The notes beneath the pieces are model-generated. The model worked only from the letters and a program-made list of their open reading frames with translations. It was not told the DNA's origin and made no database searches. A DNA stretch of 64,000 nucleotides from Hyphomicrobium sp. ghe19. Lineage in GTDB: Bacteria > Pseudomonadota > Alphaproteobacteria > Rhizobiales > Hyphomicrobiaceae. A program made the position numbers and the translations under genes. Where the stretch lies: contig NZ_LR743509.1 of assembly GCF_902712875.1 (NCBI RefSeq), forward strand, positions 2,928,001-2,992,000, written 5' to 3'. The first letter of the stretch is position 1; each line of letters starts with the position of its first letter. Below are positions 19,491 to 27,348 of this stretch, in pieces.

Positions 19491-19769
19491 ATGTCGAAAT
19501 TCAGCTTCACGTTCGCCGCGGGCGCAACTTTCGCCGTTTTGGCCGCCGTGATGTCGTTGAATACCTCGGCCGCATATGCCGGCGGCGGCGCGAAAGAATT
19601 CTTTGTTCAAGACTATAATTTCTCGAAGCCGATGCACGGCTATTCAGGACACTCGGGCAATTACTACTGCGATTATCAGCGCCTTCCGAGCCGCAAGTGC
19701 GTGACGAACGCGAATGGCTCCGAGAGCTGCAAAATCGTCGGCTGGACGCTCCGCGAGATGTGCCAGTAA
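19491..19769 (+). CDS. Small secreted Cys-containing protein of unknown function
   Basis: This is a 92-residue protein I do not recognise. The start is set by AAGGAGGA 6–13 nt upstream. A Sec signal peptide is clear (positively charged start, FTFAAGATFAVLAAVMSL, cleavage near AYA|G). The mature part of about 60 residues is Gly/Tyr-rich and then has four cysteines (YYC…RKC…ESC…EMC), so it probably forms two disulfides in the periplasm. A strong terminator follows, so it is a single-gene unit. Confidence 0.75.
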   Translation: MSKFSFTFAAGATFAVLAAVMSLNTSAAYAGGGAKEFFVQDYNFSKPMHGYSGHSGNYYCDYQRLPSRKCVTNANGSESCKIVGWTLREMCQ

Positions 19770-19813
19770 GACGTCAGGCTCAGCGTTCAAATAATTCCCC
19801 CGACTACGACACC

Positions 19814-19843
19814 AAAAGCTCCGGATACTTCCGGAGCTTTTTT
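19814..19843 (+). terminator. Rho-independent terminator
   Basis: A 9-bp stem AGCTCCGGA/TCCGGAGCT (19817–19825 with 19830–19838) has a 4-nt loop. It is followed by TTTTT and preceded by AAA, which extends the pairing. It lies 45 bp after the small secreted protein gene. Confidence 0.93.
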
Positions 19844-20047
19844 CATCTCGGCTTATGTTCTCGTTTCCAGCTCTCGCTGCCGGTCTTGAATGGCTAAAAT
19901 CATCAGCCATCCGCCTATGATATTCACCGAATTCAGGCCCTGTTCCGCCCGAAACAGCAAAGACGCGATAGGATCGATAGTGTCGCTCGTGATGTTGGTC
20001 CGGATTCAAGTTCCAGCCAGCTTTGCATTCTTAAGGAGGACTATGAC

Positions 20048-21130
20048 ATGAGCACTGACGAAACCTATCACCCACGCAGGGGAGCCTTTCTCGGGAAGCT
20101 TCTCTTTCTGCTTGTTGCGGTCGGCATCGGCGCGTTTGGCGCAATCGCCATTTCACGCAGCGATTTGCTCGGCGCAAAAACCGACGATAACGACACCATC
20201 AAAAACGAGGAAACAGCGGCGAAAATCGACTGGGTGGCCGCAGCGCCCGGCCGGATCGAGCCAAAGTCCGGACTTGTACGCGTCGGCGCTCAGCTTCTCG
20301 GCCGCATCGCCGAGGTCAACGTAAAGCTCAACGATACCGTCGAAGAAGGCGAGCTTCTGATCCGGCTCGACGACGATGAAGCACGGGCTCGCTTGCAGGC
20401 TGCCGAAACGGAGGCCGCGTCCCGCAAACGCGAGCGCGACGCTCAGCCTCTCGACAAAGCCCGCGATGATCTTCGCAACGCAGAAGACAACGTCTTCACC
20501 GCAGAACGGGCGCTGACCAATGCGCGCTTCGGCCTTGAATATGAACTTCAGGCACAACGCCAAGGCAACGGCAGCGCCGATCGCGTCAACGACGCGCGCA
20601 AATATCTGACCAAGGCGAAAGCGAAGCTGCAAAAGGAGCGAGCCACTTACGCTTCGGCGCAATCGAAGGCCGATATTCCCGCGCCCAATCGGCTCGAATC
20701 GGCGTTGCAGGCGGCACGTTCGGACGTCTCGGTTGCCGAAGCATTGCTCGAAAAGACGCGTATTCGCGCGCCGGTCGCCGGAACGGTTCTGCAGCTTCCG
20801 GCGAAGGCCGGAGAGATGGTTGCGCCCTCTCCCGACCAGGCTCTCGCCGTTCTCGGCGATATGTCGGTGGTGCGTCTCAAGGCTGAAGTCGACGAGACCG
20901 ATGTCTCGAAGATCAAAGTCGGAAGCAAGGTCACGGTGAAGAGCAACGCCTATCCCGGCAAGGAATTCGCAGGCACTGTTGCAGCGCTCGCTCCGTCGCT
21001 GTCATCCCCGCAATTCGCACTTCGCGGTGCGCGCCGTCCGACCGACGTCGAAGTTCTCGAGGTCACCATCGACCTCGACGGTAATCCTCCGCTGTTGCCT
21101 GGAATGCGAGCCGACGCTTTTTTCAAGTGA
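20048..21130 (+). CDS. HlyD/DevB-type membrane fusion protein of an ABC exporter
   Basis: This is the periplasmic adaptor of a DevBCA/MacAB-like exporter. It has an N-terminal membrane anchor at about residues 17–38 (LLFLLVAVGIGAFGAIAI), then a lipoyl-like half (GRIEPKSGLVRVGAQLLGRI…VEEGELLIRLDD). A long charged coiled-coil hairpin spans roughly residues 110–210, and the second lipoyl half and beta-barrel follow (TRIRAPVAGTVLQLPAKAGEMV). AAGGAGGA lies about 9 nt before the start. The matching permease and ATPase genes are downstream on the same strand, but three small genes and about 1.9 kb separate them, which is unusual for this normally tight gene trio. Confidence 0.87.
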   Translation: MSTDETYHPRRGAFLGKLLFLLVAVGIGAFGAIAISRSDLLGAKTDDNDTIKNEETAAKIDWVAAAPGRIEPKSGLVRVGAQLLGRIAEVNVKLNDTVEEGELLIRLDDDEARARLQAAETEAASRKRERDAQPLDKARDDLRNAEDNVFTAERALTNARFGLEYELQAQRQGNGSADRVNDARKYLTKAKAKLQKERATYASAQSKADIPAPNRLESALQAARSDVSVAEALLEKTRIRAPVAGTVLQLPAKAGEMVAPSPDQALAVLGDMSVVRLKAEVDETDVSKIKVGSKVTVKSNAYPGKEFAGTVAALAPSLSSPQFALRGARRPTDVEVLEVTIDLDGNPPLLPGMRADAFFK

Positions 21131-21490
21131 GGGGGAAGACGAATGCTCCTGAGGGAAAAAGCCGGCGCGTAATGCTCGCGAACGACTTCTGAAAACGGAG
21201 CTAACGAAAGACCAGCGGCGGCCCGCTTCCTCCTTAGTGAAGCCGTCGCCGGTCCTGAAGGCGGGGAGGTTTGTGCTGAACGGGAATGCGGTCCCGATCA
21301 GCACGCCTCCCCGCCGGCGTTTCGGGCATTCGTTGGCGCCGTCGATAGGCTCGCCGCGACACCAACTTTTGTCTCCACAAATATTATCCGCGTAAGTCGT
21401 GTCCCCTCAGGAACAGCGTAGAATCAATACTTTTTGCATGATGCAGACATTGGACAACAACGCCGCCAAGGCTCACTCGGGGAGAGACGA
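21131..21490. other. 360-bp intergenic stretch with a long hairpin
   Basis: No convincing gene is seen between the adaptor gene and the cold-shock-like gene. Its main feature is the strong inverted repeat at 21260–21315, annotated separately. The rest has no recognisable promoter or riboswitch. Confidence 0.6.
21260..21315. repeat. 56-bp imperfect inverted repeat (stable hairpin)
   Basis: Outer arms GGCGGGGAGG (21260–21269) and CCTCCCCGCC (21306–21315) pair perfectly. An inner GTGCTGA/TCAGCAC stem and a CGGGA/TCCCG stem continue the fold. There is no T-run on either side, so it is not a simple terminator. It could be part of an RNA leader, a processing signal or a protein site. Confidence 0.8.
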
Positions 21491-21709
21491 ATGTACGGAG
21501 AGATCAAAAAATTCCGCCGCGATCTCGGAGTCGGGGTCATTCGCGCTGAGGATGGGCGTGCCTATCGTTTCGAGGGCACCGACATTCGCAATCGCTTCGA
21601 AGATCTCGAAGGTCAGGAAGTGCACTTTCAGCTCGGTGAACTCAAGGCTCGCGACATCATCGTTCTTGCGGGTTCGCCGTGGTCGGCTTTCGGCAGCATC
21701 GGCATTTGA
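21491..21709 (+). CDS. Small cold-shock-domain-like protein
   Basis: This 72-residue protein has a start supported by GGGGAGAG about 6 nt upstream. Its pattern resembles the OB-fold cold-shock domain: GEIKKFRRDLGVGVI in place of the nucleic-acid-binding strand, EDGRAYRFEGTDI, then LEGQEVHFQLGELKARDI. The classic RNP aromatic residues are mostly absent, so nucleic-acid binding is uncertain. It lies 23 bp before the next small gene and is probably co-transcribed with it. Confidence 0.65.
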   Translation: MYGEIKKFRRDLGVGVIRAEDGRAYRFEGTDIRNRFEDLEGQEVHFQLGELKARDIIVLAGSPWSAFGSIGI

Positions 21710-21732
21710 TCAGCGTGTGAGGAGAAAGTGTC

Positions 21733-22152
21733 ATGCGTGCGAATATCGATCTCGCCGACGTACCGGCGGTCGAAGCGAGAGAGCTTCATTTCGTCATGGA
21801 TATGCTGATCCGAAGCGGGCAAGGACTGGCGCTCCTCAGAGGTCTCAAAGAGGAAGAGATCCGATCGCTCGAAACTCGCATCTGGACTGACTTCGAAGGC
21901 TCGGACGTTGCCCGCTTAGCTGTCGCCTTGCGCTTCCGCGCGCTGCTCGACGTATTTGCCAGCCGTCGCCTCAAGGCTCTGTTCCTCGACCGCGGCTTCC
22001 GCCTTCTGACATCGGCGGCGCTCGAAGCTGCGCAGCGTCCACTGAACATCCGTTTCGGGTTCAACGCGCAGCAATTGCTTCTGGCGCTCAACGCCGAGAC
22101 GGCCCCGCTCAACGGCGTTCGCGAAGATACGCCACTGGCGATGGCTGCGTAA
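21733..22152 (+). CDS. Helical protein of unknown function
   Basis: This is a 139-residue, Leu/Ala/Arg-rich, probably all-helical soluble protein with no signal peptide or membrane segment. A GAGGAGAAAG-like ribosome site lies just upstream. I recognise no domain. It follows the cold-shock-like gene closely and precedes a secreted-protein gene on the way to the ABC permease. Confidence 0.6.
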   Translation: MRANIDLADVPAVEARELHFVMDMLIRSGQGLALLRGLKEEEIRSLETRIWTDFEGSDVARLAVALRFRALLDVFASRRLKALFLDRGFRLLTSAALEAAQRPLNIRFGFNAQQLLLALNAETAPLNGVREDTPLAMAA

Positions 22153-22364
22153 TCGGGAGCGTGAAAAGCGAGACCGAGCGCGCCACACACTCCCGTCGCC
22201 ACACCACAAGCCGTTGATTCATATCATCAAAATCTGAATCTTTCAAAGCCATCCGCACTGTTCCTGCAGGAACAGCCGCAGACGGAGCGATGAGGCATTC
22301 TCCTCTCATAGCCGGTGAGGACCGGCGACGAGATAGAAACAAAAGATCACCGCTGGAGGCTCAC

Positions 22365-22928
22365 ATGACCAAGATCGCTTTCGCCCTCGCCGCCGCTGTT
22401 CTGGCCGGCACAACGATGACCAATGCAGCGAATGCCGGTGTTCGGCTCGGCTTCGGTTTCCCGCTCGGAAGTTTCATCGCGCACTCGGCCGAGAATTACA
22501 GCGCAAACGATTATCGCCGTAACGATCGTCCCCGCACTGTGCGCCGCGATTATCAGGATGATGCTCCGGCCCGGAAAGTTGCAAAGATCAAGCGCGCTCC
22601 GAAGGTTGAGGTTGCAGACGCGCCAGTGGTGAAGGCTCCCGCCACCCCGGCTGTTCAGACAGCCAAGCTCGAGGACAAGCTCTCTTCCGATCCCGCCACG
22701 ACAACCGAGATTTCGAAGACCCCGGCCTCCACTTCGGCGAGCGAAACGACGAAACCCGTCAGCGAGATGACGACGGGTTCGATCAAGAAGGCTTCGACGA
22801 CGACGGATATGACCGACACTGCGGCGAAGGCCGATACCGAGACGACCGCGGCTGCCACCGAGACGAAGCACGTCTGCCGCCGCTACTCTGCGGCAATTGC
22901 CGGGCTCGTCGATGTTCCTTGCGAATAA
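22365..22928 (+). CDS. Secreted Thr/Ala/Lys-rich low-complexity protein
   Basis: This 187-residue protein has a CTGGAGG ribosome site about 5 nt before the ATG and a clear signal peptide (KIAFALAAAVLAGTTMTNAANA). The mature part begins with a short Gly/Phe region (LGFGFPLGSF). A long Thr/Ser/Ala/Lys-rich, probably disordered segment follows, and it ends with CRRYSAAIAGLVDVPCE, where two cysteines could form a disulfide. The function is unknown. Base composition is biased by the low-complexity repeats. Confidence 0.65.
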   Translation: MTKIAFALAAAVLAGTTMTNAANAGVRLGFGFPLGSFIAHSAENYSANDYRRNDRPRTVRRDYQDDAPARKVAKIKRAPKVEVADAPVVKAPATPAVQTAKLEDKLSSDPATTTEISKTPASTSASETTKPVSEMTTGSIKKASTTTDMTDTAAKADTETTAAATETKHVCRRYSAAIAGLVDVPCE

Positions 22929-23036
22929 AGCCTAACGACATTCGCCAGGGCCAGCCAACAGCTCGGCCCTGGGAAAGCTGAAACCGAGACGCTATCGTTG
23001 AAATCTCGACCATTGCCTCAAGGAGGGGAAAAGGTC

Positions 23037-24251
23037 ATGGAACTTGCAGCCACAGCGCCCGCACTGGCGAAAGCGCGAACCGCGAAGTCACCCCGGCCCC
23101 GGTCGGGGAAGCGCACAGTGCCGATGGTGGTCAAGCTCGCTTACCGCAATCTCTTCCATGATCGCTTGAGCTTTTTCGTTACCGTCGTCGGCATCATGTT
23201 CTCGGTCGTGCTCGTCGCCGTGCAATCCGGCATCTATCTCGGCTCTGCGAACAAGATTGCCGCCATCATCGATGCGGCGCCTGCGGATCTTTGGGTGGTT
23301 CCGCTCGGGACGAAGAGCTACGACGATCCGTCGTTTCTGTCGGGACGCGAGCGTTATATGGCATTGTCGGCGCCTGGCGTCGCGAACTCGGAAGACATGC
23401 TCGTTTCATTCGCGCGCTGGCGTAAGCCACTCGGCGGAGAAACGACGGTTCTGCTGATCGGAACCGCCGGCGAAAGCCCGAAAGCGCTGCCGCTGAACAT
23501 CACCGACGGAAGCCGCGAGGCGCTCGAAGCGCCGAACACGGTCGCGATCGACCGGAGCTATTTCAACGATCTCGGCGTCAGCCAGCTCAATGACGTGGCC
23601 GAACTCAACGGCACGACGGTCAAGCTCGTCGCGATCACCAAACGGGTACGTTCGTTCACCACGCTGCCTTTTGTCTTCACGTCGCTCGAAGAGTCGCGAC
23701 GCCTCGCAGGCGCAAATCAAGATCAGGCGAGCTATCAGCGCGTCACGCTTCTGCCCGGTGCGAATATCCAGACCGTGCGCAAGGAAATCGAAACGCGGCT
23801 ACCCGACACGGAAGTATTGACGCAGGCGCAATTTCGCACGCGCAGCCAGGATTACTGGCTGAAACAGACAGGCGCCGGTGCGGCACTCGATGCAGGCAAG
23901 CTGCTTGGACTGATCGTTGGTATTGTCATCGTTGCCCAGACGCTTTATTCGAGCACCAAGGATCACATCAACGAGTTTGCCACGTTGCGTGCGCTCGGTG
24001 CCGGAGCGGGCTACATCGTAAAAGTCATCCTCATCCAGGCCATTTTGTCCGGCCTCATCGGCTACACACTGGGCATGAGCTTGGCACTCATAGCCATCCA
24101 AGCCGCACAGGATACGAAGCTGACAATCATCATGACGACGCCGCTCGCGGTACAACTCTTCGCGATCACGATCGGCATGTGCATTTTCGCTGCCACTAGC
24201 GCCATCATCAAGGTCGTCCGTATCGACCCGGCCGTCGTGTTCAGCCGCTAA
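23037..24251 (+). CDS. ABC transporter permease (DevC/MacB-FtsX type)
   Basis: This is the membrane subunit of a tripartite exporter. The start is fixed by AAGGAGGGG about 9 nt upstream. After a basic N-terminus, helix 1 lies near residues 42–65 (LSFFVTVVGIMFSVVLVAVQS). A large periplasmic MacB-like domain of about 220 residues follows, then three C-terminal helices of the FtsX type (LLGLIVGIVIVAQTLYSST, IVKVILIQAILSGLIGYTL, LFAITIGMCIFAATSAII). The ATPase gene starts 20 bp downstream. The topology points to a mechanotransmitting exporter rather than an importer. Confidence 0.87.
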   Translation: MELAATAPALAKARTAKSPRPRSGKRTVPMVVKLAYRNLFHDRLSFFVTVVGIMFSVVLVAVQSGIYLGSANKIAAIIDAAPADLWVVPLGTKSYDDPSFLSGRERYMALSAPGVANSEDMLVSFARWRKPLGGETTVLLIGTAGESPKALPLNITDGSREALEAPNTVAIDRSYFNDLGVSQLNDVAELNGTTVKLVAITKRVRSFTTLPFVFTSLEESRRLAGANQDQASYQRVTLLPGANIQTVRKEIETRLPDTEVLTQAQFRTRSQDYWLKQTGAGAALDAGKLLGLIVGIVIVAQTLYSSTKDHINEFATLRALGAGAGYIVKVILIQAILSGLIGYTLGMSLALIAIQAAQDTKLTIIMTTPLAVQLFAITIGMCIFAATSAIIKVVRIDPAVVFSR

Positions 24252-24271
24252 CCGAATTCTGGAGACCCAAC

Positions 24272-25012
24272 ATGACCGAGCCGAGCAACAGCAAAGTGAT
24301 CGTCGAGGCCGAAGGCATCGTGAAGGTGCTCGGGACGGCGCCGAACGAGATCAAGGTTCTCAAAGGTATCGACCTCGAGCTTCAGACCGGCGAGTTGACG
24401 CTCATGATGGGCCCGTCGGGCTCGGGCAAGACGACGCTGCTCTCGATCCTCGGGTGCATCCTTTCGCCGACCCAGGGACAGCTGACGGTCGCGGGTCTCA
24501 AGACGCAGAACATGAGCAAAGAGCAGCTCGCCAATCTCAGACGGAAGCACGTCGGGTTCGTGTTCCAGTCGTACAATCTCGTGCCCACCTTATCGGCGGT
24601 CGAGAACGTCATGCTGGCGCTTGATCTGCGCGATATCAATGGTCCGGGCGCCTACGACCAAGCTGCCTGGGCCCTCGAGGCCGTCGGCCTTGGCCATCGC
24701 ATCAACGCCATGCCCTCGAAAATGTCGGGCGGCGAAAAGCAGCGGGTTTCGATCGCCCGCGCCCTGGCGGGCTCGCCCTCGGTCATTCTGGCCGACGAGC
24801 CGACGGCGGCCCTCGACGCCAAAAACGGCATGGCGGTCATGGAATTGCTCGCGCAAGTTGCTCAGGACACGCGCCGCGCCGTTCTTGCGGTCACCCACGA
24901 CCACCGCACGCTCCAATTCGCCGACCGCATCATAACGATCGACGATGGGCGGATTGCGGGCTCGGAGCGGCCCAAGATTTCCGGCAAGGCGGTCGAGATG
25001 GCCGCTCACTAG
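24272..25012 (+). CDS. ABC transporter ATP-binding protein (DevA/MacB/LolD type)
   Basis: This cytoplasmic ATPase powers the adjoining FtsX-type permease. It shows Walker A GPSGSGKTT near residue 50, the Q-loop FVFQSYNL, the signature MSGGEKQRVSIARALA near 150, Walker B VILADEPTAALD, and the H-loop VTHDHR. Length (246 aa) is normal for the LolD/DevA branch. It is the last gene of the exporter set; fabI follows after a 175-bp gap. Confidence 0.92.
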   Translation: MTEPSNSKVIVEAEGIVKVLGTAPNEIKVLKGIDLELQTGELTLMMGPSGSGKTTLLSILGCILSPTQGQLTVAGLKTQNMSKEQLANLRRKHVGFVFQSYNLVPTLSAVENVMLALDLRDINGPGAYDQAAWALEAVGLGHRINAMPSKMSGGEKQRVSIARALAGSPSVILADEPTAALDAKNGMAVMELLAQVAQDTRRAVLAVTHDHRTLQFADRIITIDDGRIAGSERPKISGKAVEMAAH

Positions 25013-25187
25013 GCTCCTGGAGCCCGTTACCGGGCGAGAAGCAGCACCGGGGCCCGGAATCGACCGCCCCCGGGGGCCAATGGCCGCGCATTCGGCCCAA
25101 CCGGGCATCTGGACCGGGAGGGGCATTTGTGTAGGATGCGCCCAAACTCACCAATCCCAAATTGGAATAATTAAGGAAATAGCGCCC

Positions 25188-26039
25188 ATGGCGGGGCCTC
25201 TGCCGAACACGTCCATTTCCCCAGGCCAGCTGATGGCGGGCAAGCGCGGCTTGATCATGGGGGTCGCGAACAACCGATCGATCGCCTGGGGCATTGCGAA
25301 GGCATGCGCGGCGCAAGGCGCTGAAATTGCCCTGACGTATCAAGGGGATGCTCTCAAGAAGCGCGTCGAGCCGCTGGCCGCCGAATTGGGCACGAAAACC
25401 GTTCTCCACTGCGATGTGACCGATGGCGCTTCTATCGACAACGTGTTCGATACCCTCGCCAAGGAATGGGGCAGCCTGGACTTCCTGATTCACGCCATTG
25501 CTTTTTCCGACAAGAACGAGCTCGACGGCCGCTATGTCGACACCACGGAAAAGAACTTCACACAGAGCCTGCTGATCTCCTGCTATTCGTTCACCGCGCT
25601 TGCCAAGCGCGCCGAAAAGCTGATGCCCAATGGCGGGTCGCTCGTGACGCTGACCTATTACGGCGCCGAAAAGGTGATGCCGCACTACAACGTCATGGGC
25701 GTCGCAAAGGCGGCTCTCGAGGCGAGCGTGCGTTATCTGGCTGCCGATCTTGGCCGTACGGGCATTCGCGTCAACGCCATCTCGGCGGGCCCCATCAAAA
25801 CGCTCGCGGCGGCCGGCATCGCAGACTTCCGCTACATCCTGAAGTGGAACGAATACAATTCGGCGCTTCGGCGCAACGTAACGATCGACGACGTCGGTAA
25901 CGCCGGGCTTTACTTGGTTTCCGATCTGTCGCGCGGCGTGACCGGCGAAATCCATCACGTCGACAGCGGCTATCACGTCCAGGGCATGAAGAACGAGGAC
26001 GCCCCGGACATCTCCGTCGTCAAGAGCGACGAAGCTTGA
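25188..26039 (+). CDS. fabI: Enoyl-[acyl-carrier-protein] reductase (NADH)
   Basis: FabI catalyses the last reduction of each fatty-acid elongation round. It is a short-chain dehydrogenase with the atypical nucleotide motif GVANNRSIAWGIAKA, the HAIAFSDKNEL loop, and the catalytic Tyr…Lys in YNVMGVAKAALE. LTYYGAEKVMPHYN precedes it, and RVNAISAGPIKTLAA lies downstream. The start at 25188 gives the normal 283 aa; TAAGGAAA lies about 9–16 nt upstream. The longer frame to 24945 is rejected because it overlaps the ATPase gene. The downstream phosphatase overlaps its stop codon. Confidence 0.95.
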   Translation: MAGPLPNTSISPGQLMAGKRGLIMGVANNRSIAWGIAKACAAQGAEIALTYQGDALKKRVEPLAAELGTKTVLHCDVTDGASIDNVFDTLAKEWGSLDFLIHAIAFSDKNELDGRYVDTTEKNFTQSLLISCYSFTALAKRAEKLMPNGGSLVTLTYYGAEKVMPHYNVMGVAKAALEASVRYLAADLGRTGIRVNAISAGPIKTLAAAGIADFRYILKWNEYNSALRRNVTIDDVGNAGLYLVSDLSRGVTGEIHHVDSGYHVQGMKNEDAPDISVVKSDEA

Positions 26040-26653
26040 GCGACGGGGCGCCAACCACTGTCTCGTTGAAGCCCGGAATCACGCTCTATTTCATTCGTCA
26101 TGGCGAGACCGATTGGAATCGGGAATCTCGCTATCAGGGCCAACGCGACATCCCGTTGAACGATACCGGATTGGCGCAGGCGCGCCGTCACGGCGAGGTT
26201 TTGAAAGAACTCCTGCCGTCGGTCGCCGGCTTCGATTTCGTATCGAGCCCGCTTCAGCGCGCCGTCGAGACGATGCGGCTGACGCGCTCGGCGCTCGGGC
26301 TTGATCCAGACGACTTTCGCATCGCTCCCGAGATCGCCGAACTCAGCTACGGCTATTGGGAAGGCGAGCTTGCCGCCGAGCTTCCCGCAAAGGATCCCGA
26401 GGGCGTCGCCGGTAAGATGTCCGATCCTTACGGCTGGCGGCCTCGCGGGGGCGAAAGCTACCAGGACCTCGAGCAGCGCGTTTCCGATTGGCTGGCTCGC
26501 CTCACGACCGATACCGTTGCCGTCAGCCACGGCGGCGTCAGCCGGGTCGCCCGGGGCGCGCTTCTCGGCATCGAGAGAGGCATCGTGCCGTTTCTCGAAG
26601 TTCCGCAGGACAGGATCCTGAAGTTTTCCGGCGGCAAGATGCAGTGGATCTAA
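26036..26653 (+). CDS. Histidine phosphatase family protein (phosphoglycerate-mutase-like)
   Basis: This is a cytoplasmic phosphatase of the histidine-acid/phosphoglycerate mutase superfamily. The catalytic RHGETDWN has His22. The second motif SPLQRAVETMRLT and the C-terminal SHGGVSR complete the phosphate pocket. The gene begins with TTG overlapping the fabI stop (TTGA), indicating translational coupling. Its position between fabI and aroC matches many Rhizobiales. True cofactor-dependent mutase activity is less likely than phosphatase activity. Confidence 0.85.
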   Translation: MSDGAPTTVSLKPGITLYFIRHGETDWNRESRYQGQRDIPLNDTGLAQARRHGEVLKELLPSVAGFDFVSSPLQRAVETMRLTRSALGLDPDDFRIAPEIAELSYGYWEGELAAELPAKDPEGVAGKMSDPYGWRPRGGESYQDLEQRVSDWLARLTTDTVAVSHGGVSRVARGALLGIERGIVPFLEVPQDRILKFSGGKMQWI

Positions 26654-26721
26654 GGGCTTCGGCCTAGATCCCAAGCCTCGCCCAAATGACGGATTGGATG
26701 AGCTGCGAGCCTCTCCAAACC

Positions 26722-26815
26722 TCGTCATCCCCGCGAAGGCGGGGATGCATCCAGACATCCGCCCATTACGAATTTCCGGCTTGGACGGATCCCGGCCTGC
26801 GCCGGGAATGACGGA
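26722..26815. repeat. Paired palindromic intergenic element (REP/BIME-like)
   Basis: Two GC-rich palindromes face each other. The first is CATCCCCGC-GAAG-GCGGGGATG at 26727–26747 and the second is TCCCGGCC/GGCCGGGA-like at 26790–26807. The outer ends GTCATCCCCG and CGGGAATGAC are also complementary, so the 94 bp can fold as a whole. GTCATTCCCG…CGGGATCC elements of this type are widespread between genes in Alphaproteobacteria. No second copy was noticed in the window. Confidence 0.75.
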
Positions 26816-26851
26816 ATAATGCCGATGCGGATTGCCTGCAGAAGCGGAACG

Positions 26852-26883
26852 AAAAAGAGCCGGAGATGCGGCTCTCCGGCTCT
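26852..26883 (-). terminator. Minus-strand Rho-independent terminator
   Basis: An 11-bp stem AGAGCCGGAGA/TCTCCGGCTCT (26856–26866 with 26873–26883) has a 6-nt loop. On the minus strand it is followed by TTTTTC; on the plus strand there is no U-run. It therefore ends a minus-strand transcript coming from 26890 or beyond, where no standard-length gene exists. Confidence 0.82.
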
Positions 26884-26956
26884 TCCGCACTCAATCAAGA
26901 GTGCATGATGAAAGACCTTTCGACCACAGACGCTCAATCCGGGGAAGAATAGTCTT

Positions 26957-27037
26957 TTATGAGCCTGTAGCGGACTTCGTGCGAAACGACGCGACGTGGC
27001 TTGAGACCGCCGTTCGATGAGAACGGATGATCCGCAT
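26957..27037 (-). CDS. Candidate 26-residue small ORF
   Basis: The ATG at 27037 is preceded by AGGTGG five bases upstream. The ORF encodes 26 residues, rich in Arg, Ser, Thr and His, and ends with TAA at 26957. The terminator at 26852–26883 lies about 75 bp downstream on the same strand, so ORF and terminator could make a short transcript. I do not recognise the peptide. It may be a real small protein, a leader peptide or part of a small RNA. Confidence 0.35.
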   Translation of the reverse strand: MRIIRSHRTAVSSHVASFRTKSATGS

Positions 27038-27348
27038 TGCCGCCACCTGCGATCTCTCGATGCGCCGCGAGCTGCGGTCGGGCAGCGGACGCGGGCTCGG
27101 CCGAGTTGTCGATCCAATACGGATGCGTTGGTCTCGCCTTGTCCCGTCATCAGCTGAAGGACGTACCGGCGAACGCGTACTGTGGCTGAGTTAATCTGCG
27201 TCGCCGGAGCTTGTCACGTAGCTTTGCGGGCGATGCGGTCTTGCCCCCTCTCGCGACCGCTCCTAAGAAGAACGGTGACGCAGCCCGGCAACAATCGTTG
27301 CAGAGCCACCGAATTCGCTCATCGGGCACCACTCCGAATATTCAGGCA

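Larger units (their letters stand above)
26654..27348. other. About 700-bp gene-poor intergenic region
   Basis: No plus-strand gene is supported. The stretch holds a palindromic repeat (26722–26815), a minus-strand terminator (26852–26883) and a tiny minus-strand ORF with a ribosome site (26957–27037), each listed separately. From 27038 to 27348 I see nothing that I can name beyond sequence upstream of aroC. Confidence 0.6.

Noticed and set aside
21002..21304. 100-aa minus-strand ORF
   Set aside because: It overlaps the end of the adaptor gene and most of the hairpin; it looks like a shadow of GC-rich sequence.
24945..25187. N-terminal extension of fabI
   Set aside because: It overlaps the ABC ATPase gene and lacks FabI similarity; the start at 25188 gives the normal length.
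26725..27150. 141-aa minus-strand ORF
   Set aside because: It runs through the palindromic repeat and the terminator and has no conserved pattern.
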